Origin: Blastocystis hominis
Taxonomy: Eukaryota > Sar > Bigyra > Opalinata > Blastocystidae
Reading direction: 5' to 3'
Assembly: GCF_000151665.1 (NCBI RefSeq)
Contig: NW_013171815.1
Span: 695,153-759,152, forward strand
Length of the DNA stretch: 64,000 nt
In this document: in pieces, positions 9,030-21,300 of the stretch
Layout of the letters: the number at the start of each line of letters is the position of its first letter
Numbering within the stretch: position 1 is the stretch's first letter
The notes under the pieces: model-generated
What the model was told of the DNA's origin: nothing
Databases searched by the model: none
What the model saw: the letters and a program-made list of their open reading frames with translations, nothing else
Position numbers and translations under genes: made by a program

Positions 9030-12000
9030 TTAAATCTCAATCTTAGGTTGTTCACTAGGAGCAGGAGCCGCTGGAGCAGCTGGGGCGGGGGCGGGGGCGG
9101 GTGTCTGTGCAGGAGCAGGAGCCGGAGCCGGAGCGGGAGCCGGAGCCGGAACAGGAGCAGGTGCTGGGACAGGAGCAGGAGCCTTTACAGGAGCCGGAGC
9201 CGAAGCCGGAGCCGAAGCAGGGGCTTGAGCGGTGCTGACCTTAGGAAGCACCTTTCTCGACGAACGATTCACCATAGCGACAATACCCACAACCAACATA
9301 ACAACACCGAGCACAATCAACAAAATTCCGACAAGGAGAATCACATTAAACTTGGACTCCACGCAGAACGAATACGGAGCGCTCCACACACCCGCAAGTC
9401 CGGTCTCATCCAGAATGCACGCTCGCACAGAGGTGCCCTTGTATCCAGCGATGGTGGTACAGTCCATCGTGTAGTTCGTGCCCACCGGCGTCTCCGGGAA
9501 GTCCTCCATCTCCACGCAGAACTGCTTCTTCACCGTCACATAGATATCGGTCTCCACGGTGTTGTCGTCCTCTCCCTGGCCAATGATATGGTAGGCAGTG
9601 CGATCGCTCTCCTGGGTGGGATAGCCCGAAATCGATCCGTCCTTCTGCATCATGAGGCCGGTCGGGAGTTCCGGCGAGATCGTGAACGAGCTGATCGTTC
9701 CGTTGTATTCGGGTCGCGGCGTCTGAACCAGATTGTTGACCACGCCCACAATCTCAGACTCCACATAATGCAGATTGGACGGGGCTTCGCGGCGGCAACC
9801 GCTTCGATCCAGCGCGCTCAGCACGCCGTTGGAGCAGGTGCGAGTCGCCTGACCGATGTATCCTTCAGGGCAAGCCTCGGTGTACACCTCCTGATCGGCA
9901 ATGTCGATACCCTCCACACCATTGCAGCCAATGCTGGTCACAGTGATCGTCACTTCCGTCGTGGCAGGAGTCGAGAGAGTGTTCGTCGCCGTGATGGTAT
10001 AGGTGTTGGTTCCCAGGACCGACGCCATTCCAGCAATGTCTCCACTCTCAGTGAGGATCAGACCCTCAGGGAGAGAAGGATTCACGACGAACTGGGTGAC
10101 GATGTTCGTATAGGTCGGCTTCATATACACGGCGCCTCCCATAGCCACCGTCACGCTGGCGGGCTGGTAGGAGAAGCCGGACGGCGACAGAGCGGTGCAT
10201 CCCGTGTAGTCCGGCTCTCCGAACACTCCGTTGGTACACAAACGAGTCACTGTGCCCTCGTATCCCTCGGGGCAGAGCGTGCTGGAGGAGGAAGTCTCCC
10301 AGTTCGACACCGCAGGGAAGGAGTCAAGAGCGTTGCAACCGTTGTCCAGGACGGTGATCTGGAGAGTAGTCTCCACACTCTCCAAAATATTCGTTCCAGT
10401 AATCGTGTAGGTCAGCTGCTCCGACACCTGCGTGGGCTTTCCCGAAAGAACTCCAGTCTCGCTGAGAGTCAGTCCTTCAGGAAGAGCAGGCGTAATGGTG
10501 ATGTTTTCAAACACAGCATTGTACAGCAACGTGAGCGGCTCAATTTCGACTCCCGTCTTGTAGATGACTTCACTAACGCCGTACGAGAAGAAAGAAGAAG
10601 CACGTAAGTCACAATTCGTAAGATCCAGTTCACTGAAGTCTCCTGCAATACACTGCACACGAGCATATCCAGAATAGTAGGTAGGACAATTCACCACAGA
10701 CCACGCCTTATGAGCAGTATAGGGATACTTCTCCGTGGCTTCACAGTTTACAATAACAGCGGAGATTGTTACAGATACAGAGCCCGATCCATAGTCATTC
10801 GTGGCAGTGATCTCAAAGACAAGGTCCGAAAAAGTTTGCTGGACCATTCCATAGATAGTTCCTGACTGAGAATCTAAGAAGAGTCCAGAGGGAAGGTCTG
10901 TGTTGACCGACCAAGAAACAGGGTTACCCAGAGCGGTAGGAGTAAAGCTCACTTCCTTGTCCACAGGAATCGTAAGCTTGTTGTCGTTTCCATAGCTAAT
11001 GCTGCTGGGAGAAGGGGGAATGCAAGTATCTTCGATCTCCGAGGAGAGAACACCTCCCTCCTGGCAAGTACGGTACAGCCCTCCAATATATCCTTCAGTA
11101 GGGCACGCCTTCATCGCCTTGCTTCCCACAAAAGAGGCCGAATATCCGTCCTGCGCAGTGCAGTAGGCCGCAGTGACGCGCGTCTGAATGTACCACTCGG
11201 ACATCTCAACTCCTTCAGACTCGCAGCCCCAGTATTCGATACGATAAGCAGAGTAGGCCTTGGAGTTATCGAAGGCAAACATCTTCTGTGTAGGCACACC
11301 GGTAGCTCCCCAGGTACCTTGCGTCTGGAAGGACTGAATCAGCTCGTATTCATTGTTATCGTTGAGACCCTTCACCTGCACCGTGTAGGGACGACGATTG
11401 TAGTTGTTTCCAGAGTACAGAGTGAATTGGTTCGAGAACACTTTTCGATTGTTGTTAAAGGTGTAAGACACCCACACGTGCTGCGATCCTTGGCAGAAGG
11501 CGGTGGATTCGGCGTAAAACTTGGTATTGGTGTTCTTGTCGACCGTGTTATCATACGTTTCGTGATAATAGCCATCATCAAAACCAGGATGACTCGCAGT
11601 GACCACTCCATTGGTTGTAAGATCCGTCTCGGATCCCTCTAAAGAGAGAACAATAGCAAATTCATTTTCGGTCGGGGGTGTCTTCGTATGGATTTCCACA
11701 CAAATCAAGTTGCCAGTATTCCGCATGGCGGCGAGCTCGAAGCTCACGAGGGCTACCCAAAGGGACATCGAAGTCTCCTCAGCAGTCGACTCCGTTTGGT
11801 AGGTCAAATCTCCGGTAGGCAAACGAATTCGAGTCATTTCCTGACCATTGAGATAGAGAGCATAGCCTCCGCGAGTACGAACAGAGGCCTGGATCGCAGC
11901 ATATCCTTGGATCTCCAGCACATCAAAAGTAGCGCAGTAATAGGCAGAGATGGAAGAGGGGGTCGGAAGAGCACTTTGGGTCGCAGTAGGCCACGAACCA

Positions 12001-12164
12001 GAGAACTCGTCTTTATACCAGTTTGCTTCAGGTGCGGTTCCATCCACTTTGTACCTCCATTGAGTTGCTGCCGTGAGGTCGGTTTGTTGCGACAAAACTT
12101 AGTTATTAGGAAGAACAAAGTACCTACCAACAGAAAGCACTACAAAAATCAGAATACTTCTCAT
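9030..12164 (-). CDS. Large type I cell-surface protein with Ig-like and Cys-rich modules
   Basis: A 30-nt intron separates a short exon at 12164 (MRSILIFVVLSV, a signal peptide) from one long exon; about 1034 residues in all. Order: a galactose-binding-like N-terminal part (about 20-320, including a segment like an F5/8-type C fold), then repeated pairs of a short Cys-rich module (C...CPEGY-x-G...C) and a putative Ig domain of the He_PIG type (LPEGL-x-L...G-x-I-x-G). I count five Cys-rich and four Ig-like modules. A single membrane helix (FNVILLVGILLIVLGVV) follows near residue 925, then a cytoplasmic Ala/Pro tail ending in KIEI. Likely exposed at the cell surface, perhaps for adhesion to host or mucus (inference). 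A TGTTTGTT element lies just after the TAA. Confidence 0.85.
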
Positions 12165-12595
12165 CAAAAATAAAAAATGAATATTGTTACGAAGTGTATA
12201 GTGATACTATTAAATCAAGAAGATACAATTCTTTTGCCTTTTTCTTTTGTATACGTGAGGAAACGATAATTTTCAGTTTTTTTCACCTACCTCCTTGTGA
12301 GAAAACTTTAGAATGATACTTCCACTTTTTCTTTAGTCTTGTCCATTATCACTGCATGGAATAGCTTATTTGAATTTTCCATATTCAATCCAATAAATAA
12401 CAAAAGAGACCTTGATGGCGACCAAGAATCGCGGTTATCAGCAATTATATTTTTAACTTTGGAAGCATGATTCATCTTAGAAAAAAGGTGAATGTAGCGA
12501 ATGAAACAAGCCCATACGAACGGGTGACTTTTGTTTTGAGTTGTAATGAATAGACGAACACGCTTTTGGTGTCTAATGTACTCTATACACAGTAG
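12165..12595. other. Divergent intergenic region
   Basis: 431 bp between the starts of the surface protein and the WNK-like gene, AT-rich. A minus-strand ORF of 55 codons (12308-12475) is open, but has no family signature and no TGTTTG element after it. Probably promoter DNA for both flanking genes. Confidence 0.5.
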
Positions 12596-14121
12596 ATGCT
12601 ATATAATTGCTCTGAACATAGGTATTTGGCTACGGAAGCGGTTACTGGGAAATACGTCTTGTGGACGGAGATTGCTGTAGGAGATATAGATTTTGAGATG
12701 ATACAAACTTGGGCGCAGTTTGCAGTGGAATTCTCGAAAAAGGCCCCTACGTACGTAATGAAAGTGAGAAGGATTATCCCTCTTGCAGACAAGTCTATTG
12801 TTGTTATTATCTCAGATTATTTCGAGTCAATGACGGTTAAGGATTATCTGCTGAAGAATTCCGACACTCTCCTCCTCGACAGCAATCAGGAGAGCTATAC
12901 AAAGCTGGTGCGCAGACTGATCTTCTATATGACGCAGTACATTACGCTGCTGTCTACAATCCATCCCCCTATGTACCTACCTATGTGCTCTCTGAACAAC
13001 ATTTATGTTTCTGCAGATCTTGAGAAAATCAACCTGGCTTACATTCCCTTGTTCCTGTACCAAATCCAATGTGTCGCAGAGAACCGTCACTATTGCATTC
13101 CTACCGAAGTGCTTGAAGGAAGCACCCCTTCCATCTCCACCTCGATGTATTCGCTCGGAATCTGCCTCCTTCAGCTCCTCACAATCTCTCCAGATCCCAC
13201 TTCTCCCACGCTCGAAGCGTCTCTCTCTCAACTCCACGACCCTGTATTTTCTCTCTGCATTCCTCTCTCTCACTCCCAGACATTCCTCTCGAGGTACACA
13301 TCCGCCCTAAAGACCCCTCTCTATCACGATCTTTTGACAAGTCTGCTGGGTCCTGCTTCCAGTCGTCCGTTGTGCCAAGAAGTGCTTCAGCAAATCCAGT
13401 GGAACGAGAGCGAAGAGACATTCGAACGCTCCTACAATTCCTACTTCACCGTGCGAAACCCTCCCTCCCGTCTGAACGTGAACGTTTCGAGCCCTCATTT
13501 CTCTTCGACCAGCATGGAGGTCGAGCCAATCAGCTCGTCGTTCAACTCCCCGCAGCCTCTTCTTCATCCTAAATTTCAGCAACAGCAAGAACAGCAGCAA
13601 GAACAATCTCAATCTCAATCTCAATCTCAATCTCAATCTCAATCTCAATCTTTATCTCAATCTTTATCTCAATCGCAGCCCCAGGATTCCGTCGATCCGT
13701 CAGAGTCCACGGTTCCCATCGATTTCTACAGCCTGAATTTGGTGTTTGTGCCGCAGGACGGGTCGAGCGAGTCGGAGCCGGTAGGATTTTTGATTCGGTT
13801 TGCGAGTGATGTGCAGAAGAATGATGATCGGTTGGAGCTATTTATCGTGTCCCGGAGGGAGAATTGCTTCCAGTTGCGAGTGTATCGGTACTGTAGGGGT
13901 AAGAGAGGGCGTTGAGCGTAGTTCCCAGTGGCCTACGAAACTCGATCGAGATTCAGTTCCGGTATGGGGAAGAGACGATTAGTTCGGTGGTTTGCCAGCT
14001 CATTAAACTTAATTTCATCCGGGAAGCTCTTTTGGAGCTGGCAACAGAGAACATTCAGATTTGGTTTGATAACTTTATTGAGGCGACTTTTGATAATAGC
14101 ACACCTTGCAAAAATCAATGA
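12596..14121 (+). CDS. WNK-like pseudokinase
   Basis: About 500 residues. The N-terminal half resembles a protein kinase of the WNK/NRBP group: RYLATEAVTGKYVLWTEI like the WNK strand region, DYFESMTVKDYLLK like the hinge, and IHPPMY followed by SLNNIYV where a kinase would have the HRDLK-N loop. The catalytic HRD and DFG are missing, so it is probably inactive. A Ser/Gln repeat (13600-13675) follows, then a C-terminal domain crossing a short intron near 13890 (IEIQFRYGEETISSVVCQ) that resembles the WNK PF2-like domain. TGA at 14119-14121 has its T exactly 4 nt before TGTTTGTT (14124-14131). Kinase kinship is inferred from pattern, not a search. Confidence 0.5.
13600..13675 (+). repeat. Hexanucleotide CAATCT repeat encoding (QS)n
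   Basis: About ten tandem CAATCT units, with two TTATCT variants, in frame inside the WNK-like gene, giving a Gln/Ser low-complexity linker. Confidence 0.9.
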
Positions 14122-14322
14122 CATGTTTGTTACATAGAAGGAAAAAGGGGGATTACTGCCCACGAGTGTTGAACGTTTTTTTCTTAGTAAACGCCATTAT
14201 CGTAAGGCAGTAGACACATTGCGAACTTCCTAACAAGAGTTCTGCAAATAGTAAACGAAGCATCCTTATTACACACAGTTTTCTTTTAACTTTGAATCGA
14301 TTCTACGTCGTTTGGTTTGAAA

Positions 14323-15798
14323 ATGGTCTACCAAATGACAGATGCGGATCGCCGCGCAATCCATGAACTCTACCCATCTCTCTTCATAAAGTTCATCCCG
14401 CCTCTCACCGTCGATGAAATTGAGAACTGTGTGTTCAATAGCAAATATTCGTTGAATGTAATATTGCCTACCCTAGAACATTTGGTTGAACTCTTTCTCT
14501 GGTGTGTAATATCTAGAAAGAAGTGAAGCAGAAGGCTCGCATTCCTACTCCACCAAGTTCCCCAAGCCCGCTGGTTTTGCCACCCAAAATGGATGTTGAC
14601 GAAAAGAAGGAGTGTCCTGTCAATACAATACAAAGTACGAGTCCAGGCCCGAACCCAGGCCCGAACCCAATACCTGTAGCGAAAAGCAGCGAGCTAATCA
14701 TCCTCTCTGATTCCAGTGATGACGAGAATCCGCGAAGAGCAATTCGTTCGAACCCTGCTTCACTCTACAAGCAGCGCATTCAAGATTCACCCGAATCTAT
14801 CATTTCTATTAGTTCTTCTGATGATGAGCCCCTTTACCGAACAGGACGTCGATCGGTTATCAGTGATGAGGACGACGAAGTAGAGAAATCAAGTTCATCG
14901 TCTGACGTGTATTCTATCGTTTCAACAAGTGATGGTGACGATGATGATGATGGTGATGTTGTTGAGTATCTATCAGGAGACGAAGACTCCACGTTTATGT
15001 TGGAACGGAGCACTTCTGATTACAGTTCAGAAGAGAGTGATTCTACTCCCAGCTTCGCCTCAGACGAGAGCGAAACGAATGAAAGCGCGTTCATGAAAGT
15101 TGGAAATGCAAAAAACTGGAGGATTTCTGGCAATCAACCGGAGGCTTTGCCTGAATCAGTTGCTGGCTTTTCACTCGAACCTCCTAGGCCATCCACACAA
15201 ACCAGTTTCAAAGCACGCCCTATTATTCAAAACATGTCCCAATCCACAGAAAAAGTGGTTGATGAAATCGTGGACGACGATTCTCCTCCAAAGAATCACC
15301 CCATAGATGCAGCTAACGAAAACGAACTGCGAGAACTAGCCAGAATCAAACTTCCCTATTTCCTGTCAATCCAGCAGCTGAACGCGCGAGGCTGTCGAAT
15401 CAGTAGGGTAGCAGAATGTATATGATCTCAAGAGTACCAGAACCTGTTCAAGCCACAGAGTAGGGAGCTGAAGAGGAAGAAAAAGCAGGAGAAAGAGAAA
15501 ACTGAGAAGTCGAAGCGAAGCTATCCAAGAAAACAGGCACGATCACGAAAGGTATGAGGGAATGTCTCTTTCAAACTCGATGAAACTGTTTCTGAGCGGT
15601 CTCCAGACCGAGTAGGGAGAAAATCAGAAGGCGGCGTTTCACATTCCAGGACTGCCTGTTTGGGTAGAGAATCAGAATTAGGAGAGTGTACTGGAATAAT
15701 TTATGCTAGAATTTTGGCAGTCAATATGTTGGGTTGGACTGGATCTTGTTCGATTAGCTTCGAAATGTCATTTGTTGAGATACAACCAAAACATTAAT
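14323..15798 (+). CDS. Nuclear-type protein with CUE-like domain and SUMO-interacting motifs
   Basis: ATG at 14323. Residues about 8-50 (AIHELYPSLFIKFIPPL and onward) resemble a CUE ubiquitin-binding helix bundle. A 32-nt intron then leads into an acidic Ser/Asp-rich region with at least three hydrophobic-plus-acidic motifs: ELIILSDSSDDE, SIISISSSDDE and VYSIVSTSDGDDD, all classic SUMO-interacting motif form. After a second intron (near 15405) a Lys/Arg-rich tail follows (KRKKKQEKEKTEKSKRS). The last exon is unclear: an open frame runs from about 15596 to a TAA near 15798, but the gene could end earlier. Likely a SUMO/ubiquitin-reading nuclear protein; the specific family is not recognised. 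Confidence 0.6.
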
Positions 15799-15799
15799 C

Positions 15800-16150
15800 C
15801 TACGCATTGAATGAATCAGTATTCCAGAAATCGGCCTTTTCTTTTTGTGTCTTTGTTTGATAATTATGGAACCACTGCACAACTGTCAGGATGCAATGGT
15901 CGTGTTAATCGAGATGGTTTGATTGGATGCACTAGTTTCACCTGTCCGCTTTTACAACTAGTCAGATTTCCTTTTGAAAACTGTCACTTGAGGAGTTTCA
16001 TCAATCTCCCAATTTATTTTTGAATTGTAGTTTAATTTTAATCTCGTAATCCCGTAGTAGTCACTTTGTTATTTTAAATATTTTAATACATATTTGTTAA
16101 AACCAAGTATGTCTGATCCAAATCCAGAGTAGAATTGAAATATACGCATA
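15800..16150. other. Intergenic stretch without a supported gene
   Basis: About 350 bp, AT-rich toward the right. A TTTGTTTG near 15851 may be the polyadenylation element of the upstream gene. A 70-codon plus-strand ORF (15811-16023) lacks any protein-like feature. Confidence 0.5.
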
Positions 16151-18124
16151 ATGCAAAGACCGGTGAGGGAAACAACAGATTCCGCACAGGACCATTCAGT
16201 TCCCATCACCGAAGAAATCAAACACGACCCAGACGAGCCTACAAATCAGCAGTTTTCTGAAGTGAAACAGGAAATAAAAATAGAGCCGGTTATAGATAAT
16301 AGTTCCACGGCAGCAGGTACTCACGCTTCGATTTTTCATAAAATGATAGTGGCTTCCGTTGAAAAGTCACCGGAGCCTCATGTGTACACACCGGAGTACG
16401 ATGGGTCGGATGATGACTATACAAACGATTATACAGAAGTGAGCTCTAAAAGGAGGAGACGGGAAACTCGTTCATGTAGAAACGCCGCAGGTCTGTTACT
16501 CCTAGTTGCCTTGTCCCAATCGAAGCCTTCCGTCTTGCTCCGTGGCCAGTATTCAATCACAGACAATCTCTGCACCTGGGAAGGCACGGTAGTGGTTCCA
16601 TCAGTCTGTGATGATAGTGGGGTATGGCGGTAAACGGCATCATCAGCGGCTTGGAGAGCGACTTTAAGCTATCCATGCCTCGACAGCGCCAGTCCACATC
16701 TCTTTCTGGCCCCCAGTCAGGCGAATACGACGGCTACTTTTTCATGAAGGTGGACGGCGTGAAGAAGGTTCCCGAGCGCGGTGTCCACCTGGAATTCATC
16801 CAGGACGGTTCGATCTACCGCGTGAAGGGCCATGGCTGCAACAACATCGGCTCGTACACGATGGAGGGCACGTACAACCCGGAGACGATGGACATGGCTT
16901 GCAATCGCCTGTGCGCACTGTCTCTTTCCTGGTGAATCGTAGATACGAGCAGAATCAATCGGGCCATTCCACACGGCAGCGTGCGCGTGGCGGATACACG
17001 GATTCGGCGCCGGAGCGAGAGTATCGTGGCCATCCTCGCCAAGCCACGCCCTCGTTTCTTCGCGAGAGCGTGGATTTGCCGCCAGGCCTGAACGAAGACA
17101 TGAAGATGTGCTATAAATCACTGAAGCGATTGATGGTAGGCGAGCGAGAGCGCGAGCGCTCTGGCTGACGCGTAGAATCACAAATATGCCTATCCGTTCG
17201 TGACCCCCGTGGATCCAGTGGCGCTGAACATTCCCGACTACTTCGATATCGTGAAGGAGCCGATGGATCTGGGCACCATCCAGAAGAACATCGAGAACCA
17301 CGTGATTCTGACGCGCGACGACTTTGCCATCGCGGTTCGCAAGGTGTTCGACAACGCCTTTTTGTACAATAAACCGCAAGACGACGTGTACGAGCGCGCT
17401 GGATTCATGAATCGTAGTCACGTGATGGCGAAGACGCTCTCGGAAATCTTCGAGAAGGATTTCATGCAGATGACACGCCGGATCTACGAGGCCGAGCCGG
17501 AGCCGTCCTCGCCCATCTACAGCAATAAAGTGCAGCGACACTCCGTGGTGCCTCGCTCGCGGCAGCGGCAGCGGCAGCGGCAGCGCTTGGCGAAGGGGAA
17601 GAACGCGAAGAAGGTGAAGGGGAAGAGCGTTTCTGGGAAGAGCGGGCATCGCAATGATGTGAACGAAGAATACATGAAAATGAAAAATCAAATGAACGCA
17701 CTCCAAAGTCGGGTCGATCAAATGAAGGAGCAGATGCTGGCGATGGGGCTGAAGCTGCCCTCGTCGGACACAGCGCCTCCCATGTCGGTGGAAGAGAAGA
17801 AGGTACTGAGCCAGGAAATCAATCAATTCACTGGCGAGCGACTGGAGTACATTATAAAGATCATGCAGGAGTCGATGCAGATCGATACCGTGGGATCGGA
17901 CTACGAGCTGGAGATCGATCTGGATACGATTCCGAATGAGACGCTGCGGAAGCTGCAGGAATATGTCCAAAAGTGCAATGCTGGAGGACATGGAGGAGAG
18001 CGGGGCAGACACGCTAGCGAACTTAATAGCCATATGGGTATGGGGAATTTAGACGTGGATTCGGGTAGGTGAGGAGGAATTGCGTGAGGGAGTAGATGAT
18101 TCTGTGGATCACGATTTTTTCTAA
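16151..18124 (+). CDS. BET family protein: novel N-terminal domain, single bromodomain, ET domain
   Basis: About 610 residues after four introns (near 16590, 16910, 17136 and 18066). The N-terminus is acidic. Residues about 115-240 form a beta-rich domain (GQYSITDNLCTWEGTWG, YDGYFFMKVDGVKKVPERG, GCNNIGSYTMEGTYNP) that I have no name for. The bromodomain follows: YPFVTPVDPVALNIPDYFDI, MDLGTIQKNI and DNAFLYNKP with the acetyl-lysine-binding Asn. A Lys-rich linker, a coiled segment and a NET/ET domain (MSVEEKKVLSQEINQF, EIDLDTIPNETLRKLQEYV) end the protein. BET proteins read acetylated histones and recruit elongation and remodelling factors. The stop is TAA at 18122, followed by two TGTTTGTT elements (18150 and 18168). 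Confidence 0.88.
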
Positions 18125-18319
18125 TATAATCTATAACTCATCTATGGCGTGTTTGTTGTATAAGCTTTGTTTGTTTCGGAGAGGGGTGGAATGGAGATTT
18201 TAAATGGAGTGTCTAAAATCGGCTCGATTTCGGGCACTTCTTCAAGTCCCTGTTTTGGCTCAAATAACTTTCTGGCAGATATTACGTGCCTTGGTTTTTG
18301 ATTTACTCATTAATTCACA

Positions 18320-21300
18320 ATGGCTGACCAGGTACCAGTCCAGGGTTTCCACTCATCGCCTAGATCATTATAGACGACGTTGTTTTTTCTGAGAATTGCA
18401 AAACAATTCGAAAGCATTGGATGGTACCAGAAAAGAATGCGTCCGTCTAATCTGTAGGAAGAGCGGGAAAGCTGGGGTAATAGCGACTGCCTCTGCTTTA
18501 TCCAGGGACAAGTGGATGCCGATGTGATGTCCTATAGCAAATCAAACACTATTCAGGTTTCCATCGTCTTTTCAAAATCGATTGTAGCTGTATCTGCTTG
18601 GAATCGAATTTCCGGAGACCGCGGTCATCTTTACTGAAAAGGGAGTTTATCTAATCACCAGTGAAAGCAAGGGTTCGGGTTTTCGGACGTGCTCACTTGC
18701 TAGCTCGCAACTACCTGACACCCATGCTCGACAAGGTCCACAGCAAGAACAGCCTGGACTGTGAATCGAAAATTTTGATTCGTCAGCGCAATTCCACAAA
18801 CGAAAAGGTCTACGAGGAGCTGAAGCCTCTTCTTCAGAACTCCTTCAGTGGCGTACGCTCCTGCCCCTCTCTCTCCATCGTAGAGCAAGCTGGGCCTCTT
18901 CGTGAAGGAGAAAGAGGACTGGACGGGGAAGTTCGTCACGGAGTTTTTCGCCGGCATCAAATCGTTCGTCCACGAAGAGGTGGACATCGCGGCCGGCGTG
19001 AGCGCTCTCTTCGCGATCAAGAACGCTCGCGAGCAGGAGAACGTGGACCACGCGGGTCTGGCGTGTCGCCGCCTAATGAAATCGGTTTTCGTTCCCGAAA
19101 TGGAGAGCGTGATGCGCAGCGGCCGCAAGGTCAAGCACAGCAAGCTCGCGGAGAAGCTCGAGACGATGCTCTCGACGCCCGAAGCCTTCGGCGTGAAATA
19201 CCCGGCCAGTCTGCTGGACATCTGCCACCAGCCCATCATCCAATCGGGCGGAAGCTACTCGCTGAAGCCCTCCGCGATCTCCGACGACCATCCTCTCTCG
19301 CAGGACATCATCATCTGCTCGGTGGGCGTGCGCTACGCGAGCTACTGCGCCGCGCTCGCACGAACCTTCTTCATTAATCCCTCGCTGTTCCAGCAGAAGT
19401 GCTACGCCGCGCTGACCGAGGTGGAGTCGGCGGTGATCAAGCGGCTGGTTCCGGGAGCGGTGCTAGGCGAGGTGTACGACTACGCGGTAGCGCTGCTGAA
19501 CGAGAAGGCGCCGTTCTTGCTGCCGCACTTTATGAAGGAGTGCGGTACGGGAATCGGCTTGGAGTTCCGCGAGAGTTCGCTGCGAATTCGAAGTGGAAAC
19601 AAGGAGGAAGTGAAGTAGGGCGTGGAGCGTGGAGAGGAGTGGCTCGTAGAGTGGGGATGTGCTTCAATGTTCGATTGGGCGTGGAGGACGTCGCGAACAA
19701 GGTGAAGGACACGGAGGTGAACGTGAACGATCTGAAGACCTTCTCGATTCTCCTCTCCGATACGGTGATTGTGGGCGAGCCCGAGCAGACGCCGTTCTCC
19801 GGCTTTTCGTCGTCCAATCGCGTGGTGACGAACTTCAGCACGGAGTGGTCGAACGTGTCGTTCGATCTGGACGATGAGAGCGACGACGCCACCAACGAAG
19901 ACGCGGTCATTCAGTCGATCGCCGAGTCCGGCCGTCGTGTAACGCGCGGAATGATTCGGCAAGAGCAGCTCCGTTCCGAGCAACGCGAAATGGAAGAGAG
20001 CGCGCTGACGCTGCGGAACAAGCACCAGCGCAAGCTGCTCTTAGAGCTGCAGGCGCGTCACTTGGGTTCGGTTCGCAATGAGGAGACGAACGAGAAGAAA
20101 AAGGTGGAGGTGGAGGACATCCAGGCCTTCCCTTCGCCCGCGCAATACCCTCCCGAGATGCGACGCGACCAGATTTATGTGGACACGGAGAACGAAGTGC
20201 TGTTCCTGCCGATCCACGGCGTTCCGGTGCCGTTCAGCGTGCATACGGTGCGAACCGTATCGATGACGGAGGAAGGCGGGTACGGGTATTTCCGCATCAA
20301 CTTCCACACGCCGCAGAACAAGAGCGGAAAGGATATGAACGCGACGATGCTGAAGGCGATCGAGAAGTTCCCGGCCGCGACGTACATCCGGAACCTGACG
20401 TTCCGCTCGCGCGATGTGACCAACATGAACGTGCAGGTGAAGCGGATCAAGAACGTGATGAAGCAGCGTCGGCAGAAGGACAAGTACAACGAGGAAGCGG
20501 CAGACATCATCGAGCAGGACCAGCTGCAGCTTCAGACGCACGCGCGTGTTCCTTCGCTGACCGGAATCGATATGCGACCCGCGTATGGAAAGACGAAGGG
20601 AAGATTGGAGGCGCATGTGAATGGATTCCGCTATCTCACGCAGCGCAATGAAACGCTGGACATCCTCTACAAGAACATCAAGCACGCGATTTTCCAGCCG
20701 TGCGACCGCACTCGGTTCGTGATTCTCCATTTTCACTTACTGAATCCGATCATGATTGGGCGTAAGAAGTGCAAAGACGTGCAGTTCTTCACGGAGGTCA
20801 TCGACGCGAGTCGCAACCTCGCCGGCATCACCACGAACGCGTACGACCCCGAGGAAATCCAAGAGGAGCAGCGCGAACGCGAGACGATGCGCCGTCTGAA
20901 CGAGGCGTTCCGCCATTTCACGCAGCAGTGCGACAAGATCGAATTCGATATGCCGTATATGCGCTCTTCGTTTATGGGCCGGCCCTTCAAAGAAATGGTG
21001 CTGCTGTCTCCGTGTCGCGACTGTCTCATCAACATCACCGAGCAGCCCGTGCGGTTGTGCGGATCGCGTGATTTGTAGTGTCTGGTTGTGACGCTGGATG
21101 AAATCGAGCACGTGCACTTCCAGCGAGTCACGTTCCGAACTTCCACCGCCGATATGATTCTGATCTTCAAGGATTACAAGCGGCCCGCGGTGGAGATCGA
21201 CGCGGTGAAGGTGTCGGACATGGACAAGATCAAAGAGTGGCTGGACTCCATCAACATCGTAGCGGAGTGATCGGGTTTTGATGATGTAGACGTTCACGGA

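Noticed and set aside
9006-10607. Open frame of more than 500 codons on the plus strand opposite the surface protein
   Set aside because: It is Arg/Ser/His-rich, antisense to a clear membrane protein with signal peptide and domains; it arises from the codon bias of the real gene.
16717-18033. Long minus-strand open frame across the BET gene
   Set aside because: Shadow of the GC-rich bromodomain exons; Leu/His/Arg-rich with no domain.
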